Notes: generated by a model not told the origin, from the sequence alone. A DNA stretch of 64,000 nt from Mya arenaria (GCF_026914265.1 NC_069138.1:31422262-31486261); one strand, 5' to 3'; numbered from the stretch's first letter, positions 48,220 to 60,760 are shown. Translations and numbers: made by a program.

Positions 48220-49576
48220 AAACCAGATGTTGAGTGGACTTCCTCCTTTCCTAGGCAGCCCTCGCGTGTCATCTGCACAAATCATGGAGCCACTTCAGCA
48301 ACGCAGAAACGTGCATAATCGGTATCCAGACAGAAATCCCGAAATAGCAGCTTCCCTCATACCGTAAGTCAACATTTACGAAAACACCGAGAGCAATACA
48401 AATGGCCAGCGTTTCGTTAAACACCTCAGTCTGTAATCACTTGAACATCTCCATTGGCACCAGAATAAATGCATAACGTATCCATGTTCCGAAACATCGA
48501 CGAATAATTGTTGAATTTCGCACTTAAAAAGATCAACTAATAAAGTTAACAACCATATAAATAAGACTACTGTGTATCTACATATATTTTGTTTATGTTA
48601 ATATGAGGGCCACTATCTTGTTATGTATCAGACCCAAGAATTTAAATGGTTTTTACTTGAAATTCGTTTGTGCTACTTTGTTCGGAAGTTGTTGGAAAAG
48701 TAATTCGTATATGATTGTAATTGCTGAAGATCCATAGATTGCATCGAAACACTTGCAAAAGTATACCAATATGCATGCCTATTTTTGTACACTTCATGCT
48801 GTTGGCCTGAAACGTGTCCTTCCAACGTTAAAGCATCATTCTGAATGCATTTTCTAGCAGCGAACAGCAAAATGCTATTTTTGAACATACGTATGTACAT
48901 ATATCTACTTTAAGCTGCCACGGCATGTTCCAAGGTTCTTTAAAAGTGTTTTGCTTATGTAAGCTAAGTGACTAAAATAGTTTATATATCTGTTCTTTAT
49001 TGCAATTTCAATCGGACAATCAAAATGACTATTGAGCATTTTTCAAAGGGCAAACATATTATTTTCGTAAGTTAATAACATTTTATTTTGCTCACGAAGC
49101 CACTTTGAATGATACAAAACATTTGGCGTCAAAATGCGTACAAAATACACACATTTGTTGTTCAGATGCTTTAAAAAGCGAGTAATGGCCATAATGCGTT
49201 TTAATGGTATTCAGAGTTACTTTATTCTTAGTTTCAAGGCATAATAATAAATTTATAAACACTTTTGATCACATAGACATGCTTAAAATATAAATGCAGG
49301 GAATAAATATCACTCAAATCAATTTTAAACCAAAATCATGCAGTTTGAAACACCATGTATAGTTTAATCTTTTGTGGAGGTATTTTTCAAATACCGTCAA
49401 TTAAAACTTGTTAATTGTACACGTGCGAATGTGTTCCTCTCTTTTCCAGCGACATGGAAGACTTGGATCGCCTTGTGTTTGACTTCTGGCCGGACCCAGT
49501 ATTTGACGTTACATATGGCGTAACTTTGAGGAGTAACCATTTGACTTTCGGTCCTCCCTCAGCACCCGAAAAATAA
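48220..49576 (+). CDS. possible 3' exons of the U2 HEPN gene, last one MITE-derived
   Basis: 48,220-48,363 follows an acceptor matching U1 exon 7 and reads NQMLSGLPPFLGSPRVSSAQ and on to SLIP before CC|GTAAGT. 49,450-49,576 follows TTTTCCAG and continues in the same phase as PDMEDLDRLVFDF, then WPDPVFDVTYGVTLRSNH, and stops at TAA 49,574. From about 49,486 that sequence is a hAT-like MITE. The exons can only be reached if the exon 5 frameshift is bypassed and exon 6 is spliced differently, so translation as part of the HEPN protein is uncertain. Confidence 0.35.
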
Positions 49577-49629
49577 GTGTTGGCAGGGGGCTGGGGCGCC
49601 GGGTGCGCCCCACCTGGAATCTCTTGTGC
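49486..49629. mobile_element. hAT-like MITE, U2 copy
   Basis: Aligns with the element at 13,900-14,135: CCGGACCCAGTATTTGACGT left, GCGCCGGGTGCGCCCC and TGGAATCTCTTGTG right. It is shorter internally. Confidence 0.6.
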
Positions 49630-49994
49630 TTCACCTAAATAAGTTGTACCACAATAAATACAATTGTTTTAATTTGCCGAAAAGGATGAATAGATATCGA
49701 AACAATGGTTCTTAACCTCTTATTTAGGATATCGTGTTTAATTTGAAATGTGTTTCAAACACGGTATTAATACCTTTTAATACGATAGTAAATTATTGCA
49801 AATCTTTCAGGACCTACAAGATGTTTTAACATTTGTGCGTTTTCAACAATTAAATACACGATTACAATCTTGGTAACAGTAATTAAAATTTTCCATAAAT
49901 GCGATATTTAGTAAGTAGTTAAAGGTTTATCGCTCAAATTGTATATTTGTTATTCATATGTATGTATTGGTTATAAATAAGAGTGTCACTTTAA
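49630..49994. mobile_element. MITE family 2, solo copy
   Basis: Starts AAATAAGTTGTACCACAATAA and ends TAAGAGTGTCACTTTAA, with the usual internal phrases. It directly abuts the hAT-like MITE. Confidence 0.7.
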
Positions 49995-51880
49995 GACTCC
50001 ATAACAAGTCATTCAACACTAATTGATCGGAAACGAATGTGTGACTCAAACGCGGACGCTGACGTTGCGGACAACGACACCGGATTAGATCATCCTTGTG
50101 TTTCTTCAATGTACTCAAAATATTTTGTTATTGTTGTTGTTGTTGTTTATGTTTTTGTTTTTGTTGTATTATGCCTTTATCTTTGAATGTAGAATCCTCA
50201 TGAGAATCCTAATATGCTAAAAATAAGATAAGATTATAAAACATACTATACTCCAAAGATTTGATATCGATGGCTTATTTTTGTACACACTTAGTTGAAC
50301 ATTGATTTGGCATGAGATATATCCGTCGAAATAAGATGTAATTTGGAAGATATTGTGGCGTCACTTAAAAACGCTAGTCGCAGAGTCCAAATAAAAAATG
50401 CTAATGTATGAAGAAAATATTGGCGAGTTAAGGATTTTAATTGCGACTGGTTTAATTACTGTTTCCAGTTTCTTGTGAAGTATTTCCTGCGATTGTTTCC
50501 TTTTAAGGCGTTCAAATGTTTTAATGAATGGATGTGTTAAACATATTTGACGTATTTGACGTTAACAGTATTTATTAATCCCTAGTCAAATAAGATAAAC
50601 CATATTTGGGTTGCTTATTTGGACAAATTGCTTAACATGCATGTAAGCAACCTGTCAAAAACATGCTTACTTATATTGATTCAAGTACTTCATTCATGAA
50701 TAATTCTTCGTTAGTTTTATTGAAACAGACGTAAAACCTTTCTTTGTTACAGGGAACTCTATTTTCCACGAAAGTATAGTTCTTCATAATTGATGAAGTC
50801 AGATCTTGCTAATTTGAAACCAATTTAAAACGTGTAGTTCAGGCATCCTGCGCACATATATGTAAATGCTGAGCCTCTAGTAAGCTCATATAATTTATGT
50901 TTCCCTGGAAAGGGGTAAATAAGTAAGGAAAAATACGTTAAATAAAATCTGAAATAACACTTTATCTTTAGAGTGAAAACTACGAGTATCATATTTTTTT
51001 TATGTCAACAAGGTCTTTAAAAAAATGCTGGTTGGGATGTAGTCAGTTATCCTTCTTATCGACTGTTTTAATTAATCTACAATTTTTCTTGATGGCGAAG
51101 TGTTTCTCTAAGCATCTACCCTAAGTTTGTAAGGTTTTGAAACAAGCGCTAACTGTTGATTTAAATATTTTCTATGTTTGGGTAAAATAAATGAGAATAA
51201 AAATACTTCCCTTGTTTTTAATGTAAAAACAGCAATCAATCGTTTATAGGCACAAATGATTCGAGCGCCTATGAATGTAAAGGCATTCATCTTTTCGAAC
51301 CGATACGTTCACAACGATTCAATTGATTGTTTGAATTTACAAGAAAATGTAATTGTGAAGTTTGTTATATTCAGTATGAATTATCAAATTTGATTTCACT
51401 TGTATACGAAGAACGTATACATGAATCATGTCAATTATTATGTTATACATCATTGTTTAGGAGCTCACGCGTAATGAGGTCCGACATCGAGTGGTATAAG
51501 ACAAATTCTGTAAATCGTGATGAAAATGGGTGGATGGTTCTTAGTTCTACCCAAAAAGAGCGTAAATTTTCCCTCGGCCAGCCGACCACGTGTGTAAATT
51601 CTATTTTTTTATCTGCCACGCATGTTGTTTTCTAGACATACTTTGCTCATGTTGCACGTTCATGCTGTTAATGTTTATTGGTTTCCCAAGTACTTCTCTA
51701 ATGACATTGGTTTTAATTTTATATTTTCTATAGGACGTTATAGAATGATATTCAGGGAAACACTATACTTACTTACGATAAATCAGAAGGCCCCACTTAA
51801 TTACTTGTCAAAGGTGACTAAAGCTCTCGTCCAAAAGTTCGAGTTGACTGTTAAAACGCAAGTAGTACACATCATTAGGC
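49995..51880. other. non-coding end of U2
   Basis: Includes a (TTG)n tract at 50,124-50,163. Two plus-strand open frames (51,327-51,635 and 51,622-51,912) show no family resemblance, and the second runs into the U3 boundary. I do not call them. Confidence 0.5.
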
Positions 51881-52231
51881 AACTCGATAAAAGGTCTTCC
51901 ATAGTCATGTAATCCATGTGAGGTGATGCCCTGTACTTCCTTGGTATATTTTTTAACCCTGTACCGCGTTCTTGTATAAAAAACTATTGAGTCACTCAGG
52001 GTTGACCTTTGGGTAATCGCGACGTTATGACTTATGAACATCGTCGGTCTTTCTCAATTTACTGATATTAAAGAAAATGAATTAATTTGGGTTGAACCTA
52101 CAACTGTTTTTTTGATTTGTTACTAGGGAACTGCCATAATTTGCGGTTGTTCCGGCTATTATCTGCAAAAAAACAAGTCCCGATTTGCCGTCATCATACA
52201 GTCCGCTGTTGACTGCTACGTTTTGGGCTTG

Positions 52232-52400
52232 TGCAGTAGTTGTCCGGACAGCGCAGTGATTAGTGCACTCGCTTCTCATCAAGGATATCCAGGATCGCCT
52301 CCTGGCCACGGCATATTCGAGCGTGTTGTAGTCGCCTAGGCGGACAAATGTGCTACCGCCAGTTTCTTCACTTAACAAGACCAAGTTGTCGCGAAACATC
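52232..52400 (+). repeat. tRNA-derived SINE, U3 copy
   Basis: Counterpart of 30,722-30,900, with a few substitutions in the A- and B-box regions (GTGATTAGTGCAC, CCAGGATCGCCTCCTGG). Confidence 0.65.
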
Positions 52401-53534
52401 GTGCCTACGAGAGTGATTAATCAAAAGTCATTAATGAATACTTAACAATTGTCGAAATACATTCAAAGTCTAAAACTAAATTATGGGCTAGATTTAACGG
52501 TCTGTGTCGTAGGCACTGTTCAGGCGATATCGAAGAGTATAAGCATATCACGTAAATGAGGCACCTGACACAAACATCGACGGCAAACACATGACTGCAT
52601 CAGTTGCTGCTGCCTGCCAAATATCAGAAAGTGAAAAGGCTCTCATTTAACATAGTTAGATTGTATCAACACCGTAACTTGTTAATCTACATATGTATTG
52701 TAAATGAACAAGTGACTGCGATTATGTTTTTATGTAACAGACGCGACAAAACAATATAACTGTCCGATTACTGTTTACATAAATGACCAGCAGAAGGAGT
52801 ATTTTTTTTTTAAATAAGCTGTATCACTTTGTAGTTTTGCACTGCTTAAATTCCCAATATATTATTTTCGGATTTTTATTACAATTTTCATTCTGCACTC
52901 AAAACTACTTTAAATAATATCAAATTAATATGGGGTCATCAGGTACCAAAATGCACTCATGTGTTGGCTGGATTCCTTAAAAGTGAGAAACCGCTGTTTC
53001 ATGGAATCATTAAAGGCTTTGGACGGTATTCAGTGATACTAAATTGTACATCTTAATCTAAGTCCTATAACCTAAATTATACAATTAACTAACACATTTT
53101 TAACAAATGTACATGTTTCCATTCCGAAAGAATAGAATACTAATCATAAATTTCGGGAATTAAAACATTTAGAACACCGAAATAATGCATTTTTAAAATC
53201 ATGTTTCTTAATCTTTTGAAGAAGTATTTTTCAAATACTATCAGAATGTTAAATGTACAATCATATTCTTACGTGTTATCCTCTCATTCCATGAACCTGA
53301 ATACTTAATAAGTATAGTTAAAATTTATTAAACAACGAAAGAAATACTGATTTATTTTGTTAAGTAAGATAATTGGATACCAAACCTTAAATTCAATAAG
53401 GGTCATCTACTTGACATAAAACTTATTTTCTTAAAAGACACACACTCACAAATGAATGATTACAGTGTACATTGTGATAACAAACTTGCAGAAAAAGTAC
53501 AATGCTTGAATATTACGGAATTTTGGTTTAAGTG
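52401..53534. other. non-coding, matches U2
   Basis: Near-colinear with U2 30,900-32,020. No coding frame. Confidence 0.6.
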
Positions 53535-53606
53535 AGAAGCGAACCCACGCAGGTAAAATCAAGAAGAATTAAAAAACCGACCCCTGAACCACATGATCAC
53601 CAGGAA
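53535..53606 (-). repeat. tRNA-Ser-like SINE, U3 copy
   Basis: Third orthologous copy of the element at 11,840-11,907 and 32,025-32,096. Confidence 0.6.
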
Positions 53607-54230
53607 TTTAACAATAAATTAATAACATGCATGATGCATGGAACAAAAAAGCCGTTATTAAGTGACCAATTTCGTTGTAAATGCTTAGTAAAATCGTGGT
53701 ATTCAAAGACACAAATTCCATTGATTTTTTTCCCTTTTTCTTCCATTTAACAATGTTTTGAAAAACGGATTTAATATGTTCGAAGTAAATGAATTTCCAA
53801 ACGTGTATATTAATATAATAATTAGAGCGTGATTTTATGTACACATTCATTTAAAATATCATAAGAAAATATCGCAAAACATAACAAAAGCAACAGATCA
53901 CAACATAATCTACTTAATTATTACATTGATTGGTACTCATTATCAATGTTTACATAAAAGCAATACAAACAAGTATAAACAAATAATCCTTTTACAGATA
54001 TTGAACCCGGAACATTTTCACCATGTGCATATCAACATTTATATCGCAGATGTGACGGAAAACATCTTTAATCATTGTTTTCTTTACGCGATATTATCTA
54101 GATAAACTCTAGATTCAAGTACCCATTTGTATATTTATAGAATAAATACGATAACCCCATTTGCACTGAATAGATTGTGTCCACCATTATCACATCTTCA
54201 AACGTACATGCACTTTATGTGCATCCATAT

Positions 54231-54499
54231 CAGGAGCGGATCCAGGAATTGACGTTAGAGGGTCGTAACTTAGGGGCGCAACCTTATGACATGCGCCTCA
54301 TCCTCAGAATCGAAAACATATGGCCTAAACTTTTTGCATTAGGGTTACTCCCAGCAGAAAATGTTAACAATTTGTAGACGGAAATTGTGCATCTCGAGTT
54401 AATGTTATTACTCGTTATCTCAAATATTGAAATTATGGGTAAACTTAGACGATTATAGAGAGGGGGCGCCAGGTGCGCCCCCGTCTAAATCCACTAGTG
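54231..54499. mobile_element. hAT-like MITE, U3 copy
   Basis: Ends CAGGAGCGGATCCAGG and TAAATCCACTAGTG. Internal GGGGCGCAACCTTATGACAT and AGGTGCGCCCCCG match 13,900-14,135. Confidence 0.65.
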
Positions 54500-55890
54500 C
54501 TTATATTGTTTTTGATTACAAGCAATTCACATAACGAATATGCATGAAATTAAATGAAAAGTCTAGGAAGTATGGTATTTCCCAAAATTACATGTGGATG
54601 CTTGAATTTGTTTGTTATAGTTTAAATGTTTCTTAGTTGTCGCTATATACAATCGCTCTTACATCCATATATGTTATTTGTTTTGTTGTTCTGTTATTGT
54701 TAAGTCCTGATCATCACGATTTGTGTTATGTGTTACTTACATAATTGAAAGGTTCGATTGATATACTCAATGCCCCCGACGACCTGAAATCAAATAACTT
54801 CTATATTTACGAAAAACGGGGTGATTTTTTTAGGGGGAAACTTTTTCACTCTTTATTAAAATAGTTTCAGGTAAGACAGACATTCAATGAAATAGTGAGA
54901 AATATGAATAGTGAGAAATTCATAACATAACATAAAATCACTTCCTGAATACCCTCCTAAATAGAGGCAATCACCACAACGACAGAATACATTACTGATT
55001 GGGTAGTGTGTAACATTTTTGTACATGAAATTGTTCCTAATCTGGCTACATTTATGTGCTTAAATTTAAATCTCCTTTTAGCAATATCTGATAAGTTCTT
55101 TTTTGTAAAGTTTGCTTACCCCTCAAATAAACACATACACCGTCTTAAATAGAAAGAACATTCGGAAGCACAAAATTCATATAAAATTCACTGTTGCTTC
55201 GGCTTGATCCATTCATTTGCACGTGATGTCTGTAGCCGGTCAGTGAGAATTTGAAATTCTTTTATCAGTTTCTTGGTAATTTTTAATGAAATTTTATAAT
55301 TATTGATGAAAGTTGGGACAATTGTAAGGTAATGGCCACTAGCGTATTCAGTTTGGGGTGCATTCCCACTTAAATCATCCTAATTTACTTTTTATGTTAA
55401 TATTTTTCAAGAAAGTAATAAAGTGCTCTTAAAATACACTATTTTGTACTGGAAGTTGTTAAAAAGGCTCAACGTTAAAACCTCTCTAACGTCAATCCTT
55501 GATGGCCATACCAACTTGTTAAAGCCCCCAGTAGACGACTCGTCTTTCAGTGAACTCGTGTTTCACTTACTTTTCTATTCCCTAGAGCCATTAAGCAAAC
55601 AATAAATAACTTCACTGTGGACAAATATCACCTTCAGAAAATAGAATAACTATGAGATTTAATTGCAAAGACGGTATATCAATGTTAAAAAAGATAATCA
55701 GAATATTTAAGAATATATTTCTCTTTATCAATGCCAAAGCTCTACATACGCTTAGGATATTGTTGAAACAACCATCGGATATAAATGCAGTCGCCGCCAG
55801 AAACACTCAATTTCATTGAACGAGATTAAAAGAGTAGGTCACTTTAAAGACCGTTAAAAGAAATGCAATTTTTTACAATTTAGAAATAAG
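54500..55890. other. non-coding, matches U1 then U2
   Basis: The left part follows U1 (14.1-15.0 kb) and the right part, from about 55,150, follows U2 (32.78-33.47 kb). U3 thus keeps both segments. No gene recognised. Confidence 0.5.
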
Positions 55891-55906
55891 TTGCATTTTG
55901 TAACTC

Positions 55907-56860
55907 TCACATTTCGAACACACTAAGATAATTGTCTATGTGAGAGACATATGTTACACAACCAACGTATAATGCACTCGTGGCCTTGCAATAACTTACT
56001 GTCTCTGGGTACATAACCCCGTCATCCTTGGATAAAACAGTTTCAAAGTCTCCTGTTATCGTATTTATCTCCAGAATCTTATGCTCAGACCAACTGCAAA
56101 CTAGTATTTTTTTCCGTTCGAAAGGAATAATTCCATTTGGATGCTCCAACGTATTACCGTCTTGGTAGATCCTTATTTTGTCAGTTGAATGGTCTATTTT
56201 GACTATCGACTGTTTTTCACTGTCACTCAAAACAGCACCCCAGGAATTGCAGTAACTTTTGTCGGTCTGCTGAACAATTCAGTACCGTCAGGGAACGTTT
56301 GAAAAGTCCTTAGTATTTCTCCTTCAAGTGACATTAGGTCCACCTTCACAGGTTCAATGAACGAAACCACTGGAGCTCTGTCAACATAACATATTCCATA
56401 GCAGCCCCCGTTAACTTTCAGACGTCGACTTTCTTGTAGTTGTTTGTCATTTAACTTGTATGAAACAAATCTGGTTGGCTGAGTAGAAAGTAACTGCGAC
56501 TTTGACATCGGACACTGAAGTAATACCTCTTGCGAGGGAGGACAGGCAGTTAATTTCATACACGACGGCTTTTTCCCATAGATCAACTAATTTGATTTTA
56601 TGATTGTTTTTGTTCACCAAGACGAAATAGTTTGGATTAACAATTGTAGAAGCTGTAATTAAGCAGTCCTGAGTGTCTGTATTCGTTTTTATGTAGATTT
56701 TTCCGAGTCTCGCTTTATGACTTGAGCCCGACGTTTCCTTAGCTTTTTTGTCTTTCGATTCTGAGTGTCCCATTTTGAAGATAAAAATCCTTTTTCATTA
56801 ATGATATAATTTAGATATCCTGTACTGTATGCACATTTCCACGAGAGCAGACAAAATGAT
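55907..56860 (-). pseudogene. B-box/TRIM-like NHL-repeat gene fragment, U3 copy
   Basis: Three minus-strand frames cover the same propeller as the U2 copy: 56,773-56,447 (KARLGKIYIKTNTDTQD to AVTFYSANQICFIQVK), 56,586-56,227 (NDKQLQESRRLKVNGGCYG to VTAIPGVLF) and 56,230-55,907 (SDSEKQSIVKID to NYLSVFE). Frame changes fall near 56,450 (one extra T compared with U2) and near 56,228. The U2 break near 34,165 is not present here, so the copies decayed independently. As in U1 and U2, no upstream RING or B-box is seen. Non-functional as it stands. Confidence 0.72.
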
Positions 56861-56990
56861 CGCTCATAACTCTTAACGCTGTGCTTTGATAAAATCGTGA
56901 GGATTAATGTCTGATAAAAGTAGTATAAGCGATCATGGCTTAATTTAGTATCGTATGCTTTTTATATAAGAGTATGTTTGTTTAAAGATA

Positions 56991-57925
56991 CACTCTTACT
57001 CTCAAATAAGCACGACCATAATTAATACAATTGATTTATTTACCAAAAAGGATGAATAAATATAAAAAAATGGTTCTTATGAAGAATACTCCGTAAAATT
57101 TAGAAAGAAAGTTGCTTAAAAATAACTTACATTCTCAGCCAATGAAATTGCCTTAAGGCATTCATTAAGTACTACGCTTAATCCATATGATTTCCAACTT
57201 TCGCGGGTATTTAAAGGTCCTCCTTCTGTCAATCATCCGATACACCCTCCCTGCGTCAGATTTTGCGTTTGCAATGTGTCAGCCAATGAGGTTGTATTCT
57301 AAGTAAGTTCGGTAATCAAAAATCACTCTACACTCACTCCGCCCATTCATAATCATTGAAATCTTATTATATGTCATCTTACTATTGCAGAAATCACGGT
57401 ATATCTACCTTATTAGACGAAAGTTGATCACTGTAAACCTTTAAAGCTGCACACTCACAGATTGAGCGTTTTGACAACTTTTTTGTATTTTGTTTTGGAA
57501 CGAGACAATTTTTGCGAACATCTATGGAAACCAGTTATATAAAAAAACTGCTGACAAAAAATAGATCGCAGAGTTTTGCATTTAAGTTCAAAAATGGATG
57601 TTTTACGCTTTTTCTTATAACGTAAGTAACGGTTTAAGCCATAAACCATTATTTTCGAACGGAAATATGAAAATCTACGATCTGATATTTTTGTCAGCAA
57701 TCTTACATCGTTGGTTTGCAGATATTTACGCAAAATTTACCTTCCAAAACAAAAAATGTGCGTTTTCAGGTATTAAATACACGGACACAATCTAGTTGTT
57801 ATTAATTAATATTTTCCATTTAGGTGTTATTGAGTAAATAGTTAAATAGTTAAAGGTTTATCACTCAAAATCTATGTTTGTTACCCATGGGTATGTATTG
57901 ATTTTAGTACGAGTATCACTTTAAT
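56991..57925. mobile_element. nested MITE cluster, U3
   Basis: Family 2 with family 3 inside (about 57,116-57,302) and family 1 starting at 57,445 after TTAA, as in U2. The right end of the family 1 copy is deleted (about 57,750). Confidence 0.7.
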
Positions 57926-58088
57926 AATTCACATTTGCATGTAGGCGTATAGCACTTGATAGCTGTCCAAACAATGCATTCAAATTGCTCAGCCAATATC
58001 GTTAATAATTAATAAAACAATTAGTTATCTTTCATAACGATTGTTTTATACAAAGCATTAAACGTTGAATTGCAATACTACTGTGGTT

Positions 58089-58461
58089 TAAGTGACACTC
58101 TTATTCAAAATCAATACATACACAAACATAACAAACATGAATTCTGAGTGATAAACCTGTTATTACTTCATAAATAATGCATTTATGGAAAATATTTATC
58201 ACTGATAACAAGATTGTAACCGAGTATTTAATAGCTGAAAACGCCAAAATATTAAATGTTTGTTGAGTGCTAAAAGATTTAGTGCGATCTGCTATCGTTT
58301 CATAAGGTAGAAATATCGTGTTTTCTGCACCTTTCTTTTAAATTAAACTCGTTATCCTTCATAATACCCATTGTTTTCGACAGCTTTTCATCATTTTTTC
58401 TATATTAAAACAATATTATCTTTGTGGTAAATCTGATTTGGGAATAAGAGTGCATCTTTAA
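58089..58461. mobile_element. MITE family 2, inverted solo copy
   Basis: Starts AAGTGACACTCTTATTCAAA and ends GAATAAGAGTGCATCTTTAAA, in the opposite orientation to the other copies. Found only in U3. Confidence 0.75.
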
Positions 58462-58521
58462 ATAAGTTAACAAATTGAAATTACTTACAAGAATGTATTT
58501 ACAAATGAGAAACGATATTAA

Positions 58522-58845
58522 AGCTCTCAGATTTACTGTTTTGACAACATTTTTTGTCTTGGACTAACCCATTTTGTTGCGTAAATATCTGCAAACCAGT
58601 GATATAAGACTACTGATTGTCATATTTCTGTTTAAAAATTAATGTTTCATGGACAAAGGCGTTTCTAACGGTGTAAGAAAAATGCATAAAACATCATTTT
58701 TGTACTTGAATATGAAAATCTCCGATCTGATTTTTGCCAGCAGTCTTAAATTACCGGTTTCAATGCAATTTTGCATAAATTGGCTCGTTCGAAGACAAAA
58801 AAACACAAAGAGTTGTCAAAATGTTCAATCTGTTAGAGTGCAGCT
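58522..58845. mobile_element. TTAA MITE (family 1), U3-specific
   Basis: 324 bp flanked by TTAA on both sides (58,518-58,521 and 58,846-58,849). Ends AGCTCTCAGATTTACTG and CAATCTGTTAGAGTGCAGCT. Confidence 0.8.
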
Positions 58846-58849
58846 TTAA

Positions 58850-59769
58850 TGTGATCAAAATATCGGCACAAAATAAAGCATATCGCTAGCATATTTAAAG
58901 TGTTTTGTTGAATATCGTAACCGAAAACACATTAGTGATAATTTTCATAGACTTTGTTTATGATAATATGACAGCTATGATGTTTCGTAACACACGTGAC
59001 AAAATTGCATAGATGTCAGATAATACAGCTAGTAATGAGCTACATCAAATAAAAAGAAACGACATCTTTTTTCAACGTAACACTATAACAAAGATCCAAG
59101 ATTCAAGATTCAACACCTTTATCAAGTAACAAAAACGTATTCCTCATTTCATGATTAAAATATTCAATCAATTATGCACATATACAATGATTTCACAAAA
59201 GGTTTAAATGTGAGACACGAAAAATATAATATGATTACTATAAATAATCAGTATTTTACTTGGTTTAATCCAACAAATACAAAAATACTCATTACGATAC
59301 TTTATTTTATTCTTATGTTTAATCGCTGGTCAGAATACACGACAACTTACAATATTATCACGTTATTATCACAAACAAGATAACGTTTCCAAATGGTTGG
59401 GCCAGAATCCAAGAACAGTCTTGGAGATTCAAGACTACAACACATAAATACGATGGTGCAGACACAGACACTTGTATATATTGAAATATTCCAGTATTTT
59501 TGAAACCGAAATGGCCACTGGCAACATCAAGCCTATCCGAAATAAAGATGTAAACGATATTGTTTTCTTAGTTTATCGATGTCTTGTGTTTCGAAGCGTA
59601 TATTTCGTTTATTTATTGTAGTGTTTTTCACATTTCAATGAAAGGTATGCATTACCAACATCCTTCCTTTGCGGTACCTTTCGAAGTCGGACCGAAAATC
59701 ATGTTTGAAACCTTATTTTCTTGGTAAAATAATGCTACTATCTTGAAACACTACGGTACAAATATAAGA
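58850..59769. other. non-coding, partly matching U2
   Basis: 58,945-59,090 and 59,372-59,460 align with U2 36,950-37,180. The ~280 bp between them (from ATCCAAGATTCAAGATTCAA) is an insertion of unknown type. Confidence 0.45.
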
Positions 59770-60760
59770 TAAGACCACGTCAATGAGGGGCATATAAGAC
59801 CATGTTAACAAGGGGCAGATAAGACCACGTCAACAAGGGGCAGATAGCACCAGGACAACGAGAGGCAGATTAGACCACGTCAACGATGGGCAGATAAGAC
59901 CACGTCAACAAGGGGCAGATTAGACCATTTCAACGAGGGGCAGACAAGACCATATCAACGTCGGGCAGATAAGACTGCAAAAACGAGGGGCAGATAGGAC
60001 CACGTCAACGAGGGGCAGATAAGACCACGTCAACGAGGGGCAGATAAGACCATGTTAACGAGGGACAGATAAGACCAGGACAACGAGGGAAGACAAGACC
60101 ACGCCAATGAGGGGCAGACAAGACCTGAACAACGAGGGCAGACAAGACCGCGCCAATGAGGGGCAGATAAGACCAGGGCAACGAGGGCAGGCAAGACCAC
60201 GCCAACGAGGGGCAGATAAGACCAGGACAACGGGGCTATGAGGGCATATAGGACCAGGATAACGAGGGCATATAGGCCAGGATAACGAGGGGCAGATCAG
60301 ACCGGGACTACGAGGGTAAGATAAGACCACGTCAACAAGAGGTAGGTAAGACCAAGCAGCGAGGGAAGATAAGACAACGTCAACGAGGGGCAGATTATAC
60401 CAAGTCAACGAGGGGCAGATGAGACCACGACAACGAGGGACAGCTATCACCATGAGATGCAGACAAAACCACGACGGGCAGATACGACCATATCAACAAG
60501 GGACAGATATGACCACGAACGGCAGATAAGACCTCGTCAACGAGGGGCAGATAGGACCCCGTTATCGGTAGACAGATACGACCACGTCAATGAAGGGCGA
60601 ATTAGACCACGAAAGGCAAATAGGAAGACGTCAACGAGGACAATTGGTATTCGATATGGGAGAGAGGCAGATAAGACCACGTTAACAATGGTTTGATAAG
60701 TCCACGTCAACGAGAGGCTCATACGGCAACGAATGGCTTATGATACCATGTCAACAACAG
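59770..60760. repeat. 25-bp minisatellite, U3, diverged
   Basis: Repeats of GATAAGACCACGTCAACGAG plus GGGCA, with many point changes and length variants. It lacks the regular 50-bp alternation of the U2 array. Three overlapping proline/leucine-rich open frames on the minus strand are a product of the period. Confidence 0.9.

Larger units (their letters stand above)
30330..51880. repeat. segmental duplication unit U2
   Basis: From about 30,330 (CTCGATAAAAGGTCTTCCAT) the sequence matches U3 from 51,883 almost base for base over several kb. It includes a SINE, the NHL fragment, nested MITEs, a minisatellite and promoter-like repeats. The HEPN gene region (43.1-49.6 kb) matches U1 23.9-29.7 kb. 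A segment present in U1 and U3 (the 13.9/54.2 kb hAT-like MITE and its flanks) is replaced here by unrelated sequence at about 32,115-32,770. Confidence 0.85.

Noticed and set aside
51327-51912. Two adjacent plus-strand frames of about 100 codons
   Set aside because: No recognisable domain. The second runs across the U2/U3 boundary into duplicated non-coding sequence.
60005-60722. Overlapping minus-strand frames rich in Pro, Leu, Trp and Ser repeats
   Set aside because: They are translations of the 25-bp minisatellite in different phases. The period keeps frames open by chance.
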